This document shows positions 51,787 through 64,000 of a DNA stretch of 64,000 nt, piece by piece. Position numbers and translations under genes: made by a program. Position 1 is the stretch's first letter; every line of letters begins with the position of its first letter. The DNA is from Owenia fusiformis (taxonomy: Eukaryota; Annelida; Polychaeta; Sabellida; Oweniidae): the NCBI GenBank assembly GCA_903813345.2, contig CAIIXF020000003.1, positions 33,038,159-33,102,158 of the forward strand, in the 5' to 3' direction. The notes below the pieces were generated by a model. The model had not been told where the DNA came from, searched no databases, and worked only from the letters and a program-made list of their open reading frames with translations.

Positions 51787-52578
51787 AATGTGATAATGCT
51801 TAGATGAGACATGGGATAACACTGAAGGAATATCTTAGAAGAGTTGAGAATGATTTCAAAATATGAATGAGAAGCATCCATATTTGGAACCTGGAGAAGA
51901 CACATGATTAAAGTGCCCATAAAATCACTAGAACATCTCTCCCATATTAAGAGAGCTCATTTACAGGGAATAAATAAACACAAACAAAAAACTCAGTATT
52001 GATAGCTTCCTTCCGTGGATCAAATTACTCACCTGGTAAACATTGTGGTGATCTCGTTCTCAAACTAAATCAGCGGAAAAAGAAAGGAGTCGGAACGGAA
52101 CACCATGTTCTATTGAGTCATCATTTCTTGTTAAAGATAAACGAAGATGATTTTGATTTTGAATCATTTAGTCAAAATTGGCATTTTTGAATAAATGTAA
52201 TTCTAGTGGGAGATAAACTGGGAAGATATTTAAGATTACATTTTTTGTAGGTAAAATACATTGACCATAACATCTGGAAAAACTTAATAGCATAAGAGGG
52301 CTTTAAAATATCTTAACCCTTTTCCACCTAATACACAAGTACTAGAAAATAGCCCTTCATCATAATTAAACCTTCTTAAGCCAGTTGGTTTTCAGATTTT
52401 AAGAGAAATGGTTTTCAAATCCTGTCTCTGATTACTGTCAGTTTAGAGGCTGGTAGAGGAAGCTTTTATAAATGCTTGAAAAAGGGTAACCTCTGGGGCA
52501 CAATGATCATAATCTGTATCAAACAGGTACATTGAATCTACAGGTCAAATGTTTCTCTTTGCTTTCTATTTCATGAAT

Positions 52579-52714
52579 TTCTCTCTCCATAATTCTGAAT
52601 GAACCATTTGATTTTTTCTATTTCTAGAAAACTTCAGAGTATAATCTCCGTAATTGTTTGCTTTATTCCATGCCGTCTTCTATTTTTCTCTTCATTAGTA
52701 AAAGAGAACTGACC
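52579..52714 (+). repeat. Dispersed repeat family copy E
   Basis: TTCTCTCTCCATAATTCTGA, AACTTCAGAGTATAATCTCC and TTTGCTTTATTCCATGC keep the family order, at lower identity. Confidence 0.55.
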
Positions 52715-55700
52715 AAATATTGAATTGAAATATTGACCAAAGAGGTGAATCTGTTACTGAGGTCACCTTTGTCTCTGATGATGCATTAATCACCAACTTA
52801 AGGATTTCTTCAAAAAAAGTATATCTGATTTTGTTGTTCTTTTGTTGTCTGCCTCATATCTCTTTAGTAGAAGTTAGGTGTAAATAGGGATGGGGTAGGA
52901 TGGGGTAAGGGTTTAACTCAATACTAAGCTTGATCTTGATACATCACAGTTGGTTTCGTCAATTTATTAGGGTTTCCCAGAAATAGAGGAATTTATTTAT
53001 ATGCATTTTACAGCTCAACTCATCTTGATTCATAAGGTTTCAGATGGCCCACTTCAGTTATAACCACCAAGAAAGTCAAAGATGGCTCAAATATGATCTC
53101 AAATCAAATTCAAATCCCTCTAATTAAACGACGAATCAATCAAAATATTTAAACATGTTTTTATTTTAGGTTTCGACAACAATCAAACATTTAAATACCA
53201 ATGATGTTAGACTGACAATTTTTCATTTTTAACGTTATCCCAGGAATTCATTCCTTGGATACCCTACAGTTTCCTTTTTTGCACATCTCCGAGTGCAGTT
53301 ATTAAGGAGGGAAAACACGATGAAGCCAAGAATCTGTTTGGTTAACTAATCTGACTTGAAATCTGCTGGAGGAATTAACCAAGTTTTTTTAGAAGTCTGA
53401 TCTGTGGAATGTTCCAGAAGTAATTTTAATTACTAGCGGCCCTGAGATTTCAAGACCCCTCCGTGAAAACACAAAACAAACACTGTTTATTAGGATCGAT
53501 ACCATTAAAACTAGACAATATTCCATGAACAAATTAAATCAGTGTGTAGCTTAGACTCTAAACTGAACAAAAACTCAACAAACTGATATACTTCTTTCAA
53601 ATAATTTCGAGAAAATCAAGAATTAACGATGTTGCGGTATGGGTTATTTTTAGGATTTCACTAATCTGCTATAATCATTTGCATGTGCTGTCAGTCTGTA
53701 AGATATCAACCATAAATCAAACAAATAAAGATACTGGATTTATATTTTCTACTTTCATTAGTTGAAATCTATCTTACAGAAATATTTGTTTAATAATTTG
53801 GGAGCTGCATTATATGCATTATACGGAAGGGTGTTTGAAGAACACTGGGGGGGGGCATGCATGGTAGCTTCATGAATCTACGATTGAAGCCATGAATCGT
53901 ATGTGTCATTATATATTAACCATGAAGTTCATATTTCAAAAATATCATGATAAAATGTTCTAACTGCAGTGTGTACTGGAATTTAGAGGTTAAGATCCGA
54001 TGAAAAATGTCATTTCTCATTCCTTTAATGTTATTCATATGGAGTAATTATTTGAAAGTTCATTGATGTTGAGCAACAACAGAAATTGATCCAAAAAAGA
54101 AATGAGAACAACACAATACCAGAAAAATATCTCTATGCATCATAAAATATCTACCCTTTGCATGGAATTTGACTTCAAGTCTCTAATAGAGAGGACCCTT
54201 TAGGTCAGAGTACATTATCTCTTTGAAAGAAATAAAATCAAGTTATTGAAAAGAGTAGTAGTAGTAAGTAGTAGGCAAAGTGATGGTTCCTACTCTAAAA
54301 ACATAAATTAAAGCACCCTTCAACTGCCATATTAACCCCTTAAAATTACTCCACCCCCCTCCTCAAAACAAGGAATAATCAAAAATGGTATAAATAAATG
54401 AACTTGTACATGTATGATACCCCATAGCCCTGTCATTTTGACCAGAGTCGTGATTTCAGAGAACTCACTATTCCTATTAGTGATATATGATATTTTGGAG
54501 GGATGTTTAAACCTGCTGTGAACATTATGGGTTTTACACTAAACCATCATCATTAGTTGAGTCCTAAGAGATAACAACTCTCCCACAGATCTACAATATG
54601 GTTGGATTCTTATATCAACATCAGCTAAGATTCCAAGATCATCTTTCATATTGGAACTAGAGAGGGGGGGGGGGGTCATTTGAACATACACTAGCCCATA
54701 GCCAGCTTTTACCTGAGGTAGGGGGTTTTGACGGGGGGGAGCTTTTTGACAGTTTTGGCTAAAAAAATCATGCAAAAAGTGCTTAGAATGGTGAAAAACC
54801 GTATGATTTGTAAAGAATTTCTGGGCCAGGGGTAGGGGAGGTTTAGCTCCCCCAGCTCCCTCCTGGCTCCCCCCCCTGGTATGTGTGCAACATGCAATAT
54901 TCTCTGGCCATTTTTTCCCAGATCAACAGTTTTGAGGAACATGCTGCTGTTTTTATATTGAAAGTACCATTACTAATAATTAATCCTGTTGTTTTCATTC
55001 ATCCCTGTTGTTAGAAGTTCAAAAGAAACCTCTGGGAACCTCTACTGAACTATTCCCTACTTTGTGACCATTTCTCATTCCTACACCTACAATGGGAATG
55101 GATTAGGGTTAGGGTTAGGGTTAGTAAGCATTATATGCACAGGTCTTGATTTCTGTCTACCCTTTACTTCCCCCATAATTTCCTTTTCGAGGATATGGAA
55201 GAGAGGGGCATGTAGATAAAGGGAGAGGGGTCTTATTAACATGAGACTCTTCATTATTCTTGACAATTATGTTTTCTTTATTTGGTTCTTCTTTCTAAAT
55301 GTACTTTTGAGAGTTGTACATTTTCCTTCAAACACATAAGTATCATATATGATGATATGATATTCAAATGTTCCTATCGAGCTTTTATAAAGAATCGGTT
55401 TAACAATATGGACTCAACTTTTACTTGTTTTCAAACGTTTTTTGATGCAAATTATATTTTAAGATTTTTCCACTTCAGTTGAAAATCCAATATGATAATA
55501 ATTACCGCAGTCCTGATTTCAACAGAAACTTCCTCGGAAGATTGATTAAGAAAAATGGCTGCAAAATGGTTTAAGAATCAGGGTAGTGTAATTAACTCCA
55601 AATGAGTCTGATTTCCTAACTAAGGCTAGAGTATTCAAATTCTGTGCTTAACACTGATTTCTTTTTAGTAGGGATCAACATACAATTTTCAATATTCTGA

Positions 55701-58267
55701 ATTTTCTTTTTCAAAAATAGTTTCATCTATACTCTCTCAACAAGAGATAACCATTTAATTTAGCCTTGACCAATCACATCAGGATGACCAAAATTCAGCT
55801 ATTATTATATTATTCCTTCATGATTTGCTGACATTAATTTCATATTCAAATTCCTATAAAATATAACAGCTATTCTTGGGGTCATTAATATATTATCACC
55901 ATCATTTTTTTTTTAATCATCCATCACAGTCAGAGTTTAGTAATTTCTACTAAATGGCTCGGTTTCAGGGTGAATACCAGATGATGTTTTGATTTCTTAT
56001 ATTCTTACATTTTGGCTAATTATATATTACCAAAGATTTATTTCTGTCAAAATATGTGATATGTACAAGAGGTACAAACTGTTCTCTAGGTGCCATATTG
56101 ACCCACCCTTTCTAAAGTTTGATTTTTCTTCTTTACACTCAGGGTACGCTGACCGTATTTTCATCATGTACTTTTAAGTAGACACGAGATGCTAAATAAG
56201 TTTTTAATTATTATAGCCTCAAAAGAACATATGCTATAACATTTCCACCTACAGTTTACATTTGTGATTGTATACTTATATTAAAGACGCAGATTCTATA
56301 TGGATTGAAATAATGCCCAAGAAGCTCAATAGAGCAAATTATAATTCATAGTCAAACGTGCAAAAACTGTAAGTCACACAAAAATTCTATAATTGCTACC
56401 AAATTAAAGAAAAATAGAGTGTTGATTCGCATTCCAGGCTGTTCTATTAACACCTCTGAACAATTCACTTCCAGTTAAAATGCATAATTGCCGTAGATTG
56501 GCAACAATTAGATTGATTTTTGTTTCTTTTACGTACATGAGGTGACGAAGTCCAGAATTTCAGTGAATTTAATGTCACATTAATAACCTCTTTCCTGGTC
56601 ATGTTTTACTTTTAAAAAATTGGTCATTGCGACCCCACTTACTTTAAAGCAAAGCACCTCCCTTGGGAATCCCACAATGCCCCTGGTTTCTTTCATGTAT
56701 GTTATGTCAGAGCTGAATTACCAAGTAGTTCTCACAACAGTTGAGTAAATGTTTGTTAAAATTATGTTAAATTCTGATTAAAATCTGTTGAAAATCGTGA
56801 AATCCAAAAAGTTAATAAAATTTTTTGAAAGGTAAGTTTTTGCATAGAAACCACATATCACGAAGATGAATGTGTTCTAGGTAAAATGTATAATTAGAGC
56901 AACATAAAAAACTTTTCCTAAAATTGCAGAAATCTCCTTTTTTCTCAACAAAAAAAAGAAATAATAAAATAAATATTCCTTTAATACACATTTCAAATGC
57001 AAAAAATTAACCAAATTGATATTTCTAATACATTTTAAATTATCAATTATCACAACAAGAAAGGGAACTAATAAAAAATGATTCAGCTTTGTAAGGGCAG
57101 ACATCAACTTTTTGTAAGGGCGGATATCAATTATTTTTTGAAATGAATCATCTTTTACTTTTGATAAAGTTTGAAAAGAAGGATGCAAGCAAAGCCTGTA
57201 ATTAATAACAAATGTTTACAGAAACTTAAGATCCATACATAAAACTAAAAATCACTTGAAATTACATTTATTCAAAACATTATAACCACAAAATAAGTAG
57301 TTAAACAGAATGGCGGCCAATTATGTGTTTCAGGCATTTTTTACTAATGACAATAAGAAGAGAGGTATAAGCGCAAAGAAATGTTTACCTTGAGTATGAT
57401 TTTTTGAAAAATATTAAGTTTTTGCAAATCTCAAAACTATCTCTTAAAAGACTTACCAGTGTGTCAGTCAGATCATCACTCATATTCCAATTCTAATGAT
57501 CGAAAAATGTTCCCATGTATAAACATCGAATCAGATTATGAAATAAACGTTGTCCATTTTGATGACATGAGATCATTAATTGAAGTCAATAGTTCACCAG
57601 AGAATCTCTACGAGTCCTTGGTGCTCTTAAGATCAGCTGTGTTCAATTGTTTACCATTCATTAGCTGATTAGACTCTACTAATTATCCATGCTGTTTTGG
57701 TTTATTGTTCATCTCAAATTTGAACACTAGATAATCTTCTAAATATCATCCTCATATAATTTGCCAGTCTTGTATTCTGTATTCTGTCCATTTCCTTGCC
57801 ATCAAAAATGAACCCTGACTCTTCAGACAATCTCTCCTTTGCTTGAGTATATTACCTAGTAGATATAGTTGATATCCTATAGAATATCCTCCAGGTGGAT
57901 AAATACTGAATCCTCCGAGTTGTGTTTATCCTATAATACAGCCACTAAACTGCAGTAGTGTGCGTATTGAGGACTGACAACAGCAATGAGTGAAAGCAGT
58001 TCAGTTACATCTGCAATTAATGCCTTTATATACTAGTATTCTATGGTTTGGTCTGTATTAATCTATTCAGTGCTTTGGATTCTGTATTGCGTCTCATGTT
58101 AGCTAGTTTCCAGTTTTAATTAGCGCACAATGCAGGCTTCTATGAAAAATTCAATTGAAGGGGTATGATTGAAATTCAATGTTTGGGTAGTTGAATAATG
58201 AAATAATTAAAATGATATGAATAATTGGGATTTGAAAGAATTGCTTCTGATCAATTACAAAGAAGCT
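52715..58267. other. Non-coding stretch, no gene seen
   Basis: It holds the telomere-like tract and a G/C-run-rich patch at 54660-54880. Open frames here are short and unrecognised, including one of 69 codons at 57459-57668 and one of 103 codons on the minus strand at 56877-57188. Confidence 0.5.
55103..55124. repeat. Interstitial telomere-type tract (TTAGGG)3-4
   Basis: TTAGGGTTAGGGTTAGGGTT plus AG is a perfect metazoan telomere repeat inside ordinary non-coding DNA. No subtelomeric repeats are visible around it. Confidence 0.9.
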
Positions 58268-58490
58268 ACCATATGTGTCCTCGTTAGGTGCCCCCTCTCT
58301 GTCTCTGTCTCTTCGCCATGGACTCTTATCCTTATTATTTGCAATTGCTATCATGGAAACGATCACTATATGTGTCCTTTTTAGGAGCTCCTTTTCATTG
58401 CCCTGGACTCTTATCCTTATTACTTGCAATTATTATTACGTCATGGGAGTGATCACCATCTTTGTCCCTGTAGGTACCCCCAATTGAGGG
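58268..58490. repeat. Imperfect duplication of about 100 bp, 2.3 copies
   Basis: ATATGTGTCCTCGTTAGG and then GGACTCTTATCCTTATTA at 58271-58340 recur as ATATGTGTCCTTTTTAGG and GGACTCTTATCCTTATTA about 98 bp later. A third partial start, TTTGTCCCTGTAGG, lies near 58460. It lies just before the 62-bp array. Confidence 0.75.
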
Positions 58491-58587
58491 TCCCACTGCA
58501 TCTACTGTTACATTAGGAGGCACTCAAACAAGAGGGACAAATACTACATGTAGTTGGCTGGAAATACTCAATGTCTGTCTCTCCAAA

Positions 58588-58962
58588 GGGCACTGATGGT
58601 ACAATATGCCACACAAAGCAGACGTACCAAAGGATTATGGGTAAAGATAGGGCACTGATGGTACAATATGCCACACAAAGCAGACGTGCCAAGGGATTAT
58701 GGGTAAAGATAGGGCACTGATGGTACAATATGCCACACAAAGCAGACGTGCCAAAGGATTATGGGTAAAGATAGGGCACTGATGGTACAATATGCCAAAC
58801 AAACCAGACGTGCCAAAGGATTATGGGCAAAGATAGGGCACTGATGGTACAATATGCCATACAAAGCAAACATGCCACAGAATTAAGGGTAAAGATAGGG
58901 CACTGATGGTACAATATGCCGCACAGAGCAGACGTGCCAAAGGATTACGGGTAAAGAAAGGA
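58588..58962. repeat. 62-bp tandem repeat, 6 copies
   Basis: GGGCACTGATGGTACAATAT starts at 58588, 58650, 58712, 58774, 58836 and 58898. Each unit ends near GGATTATGGGTAAAGATA. The final copy decays into unrelated sequence. Confidence 0.93.
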
Positions 58963-60088
58963 TACTGACAGTTTTGATATCAATGATCTCAGGGCATAGA
59001 TATGGTGTTCTAAGAGTATGGCCCGTAATGTTGGAGTGATGACGATGACAACGGTTTTCATCTGTAGCTCCTCCCAACAAAATAATTTCATGATGACTAT
59101 ATATCAAAATGTTGAATTACACAGAATCAGTAGAAAATAACACTAAATAAAAGAAAAGAAACAGCCATCTCATATATATACTGAACACTCTGAATTAAAA
59201 AATTAATCAGTTTTTGATTTAAGAAATGGGAGATGAATATGAATGCCATGCGAGAAACTTTTTGTGTGGGTGTAGTTGGAGCTATCAGTCATCTCATCCC
59301 AAGCTTCATCCCCAGCCTCTGCAGCGATCACTTCAGTGATTATTAATCTCAACTAATAAGATTATAGTTTCACCATTCACTACCGCACAATAGAGGTGTC
59401 GGCACAGTAATTAACATTTCTAATTAGTCAGTATACATCTCCTTAGAAACAAAAGATTTATGTTTCCGCGAAACACCCAAAGTGAAATTCAAAGGCTTTT
59501 CATTCACCATGTGCATATACAATTCGTAGAAATATGACTGGAAGCTTGTATCATTTTTTTAATGGTTTATTCAAGGAAAAATCTCGTTTAATTCCCGGAT
59601 TACCTCTGACGCACCATTTACCTTATATAAACCAGCGGATGTTCTGTAGCTAGCAGGTACTTATATCAGTTTAATGTAACAGTTGCATCAAGCATTAATT
59701 GTTAATTCTGATGATTAAAATTAATAAGACATCAGATAATGAATAACCCATTGTGATTCTTAATAATATTAGAAACGACATGCTCTTATTTCTGTTGAAA
59801 TGTTAAAAGCATTTCTATCTAATTATTCAAGGTTCGTGTCATCTTGATAGAGATATGGAACAAAGGATATGTATTAATTAATTTAGGGATGAAACTCAAA
59901 TTTTTATATAAAAGCCTTTCAAGTAATTAGCCTGGGTAATTAATGACTGGGGCCTGGGGTGTGGTTTATACAGTTTATACAGTTTTATGGCAGCTTCAAC
60001 TGTTGGTGAACTGTTTTAGATCATGGGAGCATATGAAATACAGAATATGTAAATATGGAGAAGATAACTAATGAGGGAATGCAACACT
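58963..60088. other. Non-coding stretch between arrays
   Basis: No gene is seen. The part at 59340-59720 has CpG and TAAT words and could be a conserved non-coding block; the rest is featureless. Confidence 0.4.
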
Positions 60089-60440
60089 GGTAATATTGAG
60101 TACATGCAATAAAATGACTGGTAATCCTGAGGGCTTGCAATAAATGAACTGGTAATATTGAGGGCTTGCAATAAAATAACTGGTAATATTGAGGACATGC
60201 AATAAATGAACTGGTAATATTGAGGGCTTGTAATAAAATAACTGGTAATCTTGAGGGCATGCAATATAATAATAACTGGCAATCTTGAGGACATGCAATA
60301 AAATAACTGGTAATCTAGTATCTATGCAATAACTTGCAATCTCAGAGGCATGCAAAATAACTGGTGGCAATCTAGAAGACATTATAATAACTTGCAATCT
60401 CAAATGCAATATAATAAACAGAAATCTAGAGGGCATGCAA
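60089..60440. repeat. Degenerate tandem repeat of about 31 bp
   Basis: AACTGGTAATATTGAGGGC followed by TTGCAATAAAAT recurs about a dozen times, with drift towards AACTTGCAATCTCAGAGGC at the right end. Several minus-strand frames stay open because of the periodicity. Confidence 0.88.
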
Positions 60441-60908
60441 GATGTAACAATATACATTGCAATAACAGATAATCTTCATGGAGATAGCAATGGAGAAACT
60501 GTCATTTGTGGAGGGGCATAGCTCTCCTTGCCAGATGACAATGCTATCCACTTTCAAATATGCTATATTTGCCATAGGATAATATCAATATCCTGAACCT
60601 CCTATGAGATGACCTGAACATGTATATAATAGCAATTAATCGAAACAAGAATCTTTAATGAAATGTAATAATAATATTGACCAAGATGTCCTTAAAATAA
60701 GTAATGTTCATAAGGTCAGCATTATCTCATTCCAAATCTCATATTGCATTTAGTATCAAATAATGATCAGAAATTCACAGAAATCATATGCTTTGAAAGA
60801 GAATTCAAACTTATTTATATATCGGCTGAACATATGATATATTTTTTAATTACATTATTCAAAAATTATTAAAATATCTTGATTTTGCAGTTTCTTAAAC
60901 TGTTGAGA

Positions 60909-61918
60909 TTGAATGAAAAAGGCAATCAATATTGAACTTTTCCTGGTTATATCACTACATGTACTCTATTTGACATAGGTTTGAATGAAAAAAGCATTCA
61001 ATATTGAACTTTTCCTGGTTATATCACTATATGTACTCTATTTTACATAGATTTGAATGAAAAAAAGCATTCAATATTGAACTTTTCCTGGTTATATCAC
61101 TATATGTACTCTATTTGACATAGATTTGAATGAAAAAAGCATTCAATATTGAACTTTTCCTGGTTATATCACTATATGTACTCTATTTTACATAGATTTG
61201 AATGAAAAAAGCATTCAATATTGAACTTTTCCTGGTTATATCACTACATGTACTCTATTTGACATAGATTTGAATGAAAAAAGCATTCAATATTGAACTT
61301 TTCCTGGTTATATCACTATATGTACTCTATTTGACATAGATTTGAATGAAAAAAGCAATCAATATTGAACTTTTCTTGGTTGTATCACTATATGTACTCT
61401 ATTTGACATAGATTTGAATGAAAAAAGCATTCAATATTGAACTTTTCCTGGTTATATCACTATATGTACTCTATTTCACATAGATTTGAATGAAAAAAGC
61501 ATTCAATATTGAACTTTTCCTGGTTATATCACTACATGTACTCTATTTGACATAGATTTGAATGAAAAAAGCATTCAATATTGAACTTTTCCTGGTTATA
61601 TCACTATATGTACTCTATTTTACATAGATTTGAATGAAAAAAGCATTCAATATTGAACTTTTCCTGGTTATATCACTATATGTACTCTATTTGACATAGA
61701 TTTGAATGAAAAAAGCAATCAATATTGAACTTTTCTTGGTTATATCACTATATGTACTCTATTTGACATAATTTGGAATGAAAAAAGCATTCAATATTGA
61801 ACTTTTCCTGGTTTTATCACTATATGTACTCTATTTTACATAGATTTGAATGAAAAAAGCATTCAAAATTGAACTTTTCCTGGTTATATCACTATATGTA
61901 CTCTATTTGACATAGATT
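60909..61918. repeat. 72-bp tandem repeat, 14 copies, with hairpin core
   Basis: Units begin TTGAATGAAAAAAGCATTCA and recur every 72 bp (one 73). Each starts with a self-complementary TTGAATG/CATTCAA pair around a poly-A loop, then reads ATATTGAACTTTTCCTGG and so on. Copies at 60909, 61342 and 61702 carry GCAATCAA instead of GCATTCAA. The latter two also share TTTTCTTGG and lie exactly 360 bp (five units) apart, hinting at segmental duplication inside the array. Confidence 0.95.
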
Positions 61919-62856
61919 TCAGAAATTATACATATTTCAGTCTATAGCAAACCCAAATAAACAGGCACAATTAGAGGATGTATATGAATGGAACATTGAA
62001 GTTCAAGATCAGCCAATGTTTAGAGCTGTGCAATTCACTGTACTAAACTGCAGAAATTTTGGCGGAAGATATTTTTCAAGTCATGTCTCAGCTGAAGCTC
62101 ACTGGGAAAGATGAAATGTTCGACATTGGGACATTCAAGTCATCGTGCCCTGCATATTTAGCTATATCACTGCAAAATGCCTTAGAGACCTTAATAAGTT
62201 AATTATGCAAATATAGCCTCCATAGAATTCTTGCTTTTAAATTCCATAATCTGAACTGGCTTCAACTCCATTTAATACATAACTATAATTAAATTAATAA
62301 TCAAATTATTCAAAAAAAATTACTCATGCAAATTCGTAATTACATTTCTGATGAAATAATTAACAGTTCAACTAATATATTCAGTCGCAACTGTAAAAGC
62401 ATAAAAAGCAAGAGATACTGAATTAATGACGTTATATGGCGTCACATAGAATTTTCTAACCATCCTTGAATACATTTCAAAAAGTATGGATTTAAAAACT
62501 AGATCACAACCTATTCCTATTGACCTTGGTATTTACATTTTAATTGCATTTACCTTGATATTTCAAATGTAAAAATTGACAGCTGTCAAAATTTCTTTAT
62601 ATACAAGAGATCAGCTATTAAATTTTTCATGAATGGTTAATACATGTTCAGTTCTCTCCTATTTCATGTTTCGTTCCCTCCCATTGAGCCACTCTTATTC
62701 CAAGTTGCCCTATTAGGTTATGCAGAGTATACTAAGAAACCTGGTCCAGGCAGTATACCTTACAGTTTGGAGAATATGTGATTGTTTTCCTATTATTCCA
62801 GGCCTACCTTAATTCTGAGTAATGCGTGTCATTTAGTATGTTATTTTCCTCTATGA

Positions 62857-63335
62857 ATAATATCATGATATGCTATTATAATATCATGATATTCTATGGT
62901 AGTATCATTATATTCTTCTATAATATCATGAAATTCTATAATATCATTATATTCTACTATAATATCATGATATTCTTCTATATTATCGTTATATTCTATT
63001 ATAATATCATGATATTCAACTATAATATCATAATATTCTACTATAATATCATGATATTATATAATATCATAATATTCTACTATATTATCATTATATTCTA
63101 CTATGATATCATGATATTCTACTATATTATCATTATATTCTAATATAATCTCGTATCATGATATTCTTCTATATTATCATGATACTCTACTATAATATTA
63201 ATCTAAAATTCATAATGCTAATGTGATAGTAACTATATTTCTCAAAAAGATAAAGGACCACTTGATTTTTTGAGTAGTATAATAATATTGTAATAATTCA
63301 CTATAATATCATGGCATTCCATGATAATATCATGA
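62857..63335. repeat. AT-rich array of self-complementary ATATCATGATAT motifs
   Basis: Units of roughly 20-25 bp contain TAATATCATGATATTCTA, whose core ATATCATGATAT is its own reverse complement. The dense part ends near 63200, and a few more copies lie at 63270-63335. Such tracts can extrude cruciforms. The 105-codon Ile/Tyr/Phe frame here is an artefact. Confidence 0.88.
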
Positions 63336-63736
63336 TGTTTACTTTAACAAGCAGAGTCCAGATTGACTGTAACATTGTTGAACAAATGAATAACCATCAA
63401 ATAACTTTTCCTTCCCTTACCTTTGTCCAGCCCTATATTCCATGTAATGCCTCGTTTGACTTAAAGATTATCCTCCTAACAAAATCATCTAATTTCACTA
63501 ATCTGCAACCTTAGGCAATTTATAATGAACAGTTAACTCAAATTTGGCTCCATCGCAACCAACTTTGTCATAGCTAATTTTGACTTTGTCATGACGAAAT
63601 TTGTCAAAATGAACCTTGTCATGATTGTGATTAGCTTATATTATGCAACAAGAGATGATTATTATTTCTGTTATATCTTTTATCTATTCTATATCCAGTA
63701 TTGTATTTAGCATATTTCTATGACCTCATTTAAAAC

Positions 63737-64000
63737 TACGAGGGGGGATTCATAAGTAGTGGGACAAATGCTATAACTTCACTTATATCAACCAGATTTT
63801 ATTCAAACTTGGAACACAGAACCACAAACATGTTATAATCATTGTGTGAAAATTTCAAAAAGTTCCACCCAACTTCAGTAAAGTGAGAGTTCCAATAATG
63901 ACGTCACAACAGGGTCCACGGAGCACATTGTTTGTCTTTAATTGCTAGTTAAATATACAAGTCTCAACTGATATTCAGAGCGTGATCTAATCTGTGACTT
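63737..64000 (+). mobile_element. Mariner-like element, left part, running off the window
   Basis: It starts TACGAGGGGGGATTCATAAG, then TAGTGGGACAAATGCTATAA. The TA border and the ACGAGGG beginning are typical of some mariner subfamilies. The following sequence (ACTTGGAACACAG onwards) would be the leader before a transposase, whose ORF is not within the window. Confidence 0.55.

Noticed and set aside
51239-51822. Several 67-175-codon ORFs
   Set aside because: They are frames through the 30-bp minisatellite at 51328-51786.
54713-54733. TGAGGTAG word resembling the let-7 seed
   Set aside because: The rest does not match let-7, and no complementary arm forming a precursor hairpin was found nearby.
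57459-57668. 69-codon ORF with non-biased composition
   Set aside because: Looks somewhat protein-like, but no family or splice signals are recognisable; not supported as a gene.
60016-60457. Overlapping ORFs of 79-129 codons on the minus strand
   Set aside because: They derive from the degenerate 31-bp repeat.
62826-63143. 105-codon Ile/Tyr/Phe-rich ORF
   Set aside because: It is a frame through the AT-rich palindromic array.
1-64000. tRNA, rRNA or snRNA genes
   Set aside because: I looked for tRNA B-box words (GGTTCGAATC type) and saw none in a plausible cloverleaf context; a tRNAscan or Infernal run would be decisive.

Overview
This is a 64-kb stretch of an AT-rich metazoan nuclear genome, very gene-poor. 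It shows one recognisable host coding exon: the giant first coding exon of a ZFHX3/ZFHX4-type (Drosophila zfh2-type) zinc-finger homeobox transcription factor, on the minus strand at 20818-23995. An intron-flanked gene, a spliced 5' UTR, non-LTR retrotransposon debris, DNA-transposon ends and many minisatellites exclude a prokaryote. The AT-richness, the divergence of the ZFHX protein from vertebrates and the mix of Harbinger-, pogo- and mariner-like ends suggest a marine invertebrate, plausibly a mollusc or other lophotrochozoan. That assignment is inference only.

Layout. 1-20817 is the intron on the 3' side of the ZFHX exon: no exon recognised, several small repeats, a 28-bp-arm foldback element (18070-18181) and a 21-bp minisatellite (about 19405-19795). 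20818-24052 is the ZFHX exon: a 57-nt UTR segment with two overlapping upstream ORFs, an ATG in strong context, ten zinc-finger motifs and a phase-1 splice donor. 24053-30045 is upstream intron or 5' flank with nothing coding. 30046-31440 is a 5'-truncated non-LTR retrotransposon. 32011-32694 is a GC-rich inverted-repeat DNA element. 33181-34362 is a homogeneous 30-bp minisatellite and 35788-36222 a 29-bp one. 36223-64000 is non-coding DNA with further arrays (45.8, 51.3, 58.6, 60.1, 60.9 and 62.9 kb), a fully palindromic element (42564-42704), ZNF143/Staf-like motifs, an interstitial telomere-like tract (55103-55124) and a mariner-like end running towards the right edge.

The window is best read as the regulatory surroundings of one developmental transcription-factor gene. 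Long introns or flanks with no other genes are typical of such loci, and I list a few candidate conserved non-coding blocks. I found no new multi-gene system. The less expected observations are: two DNA elements that share terminal motifs and the same TAA flank; a diverged repeat family present at least six times, always in one orientation; exact 18-bp copies of a ZNF143-like site; and uORFs overlapping the ZFHX start. Most other long open frames come from tandem repeats or are shadows of the ZFHX exon.
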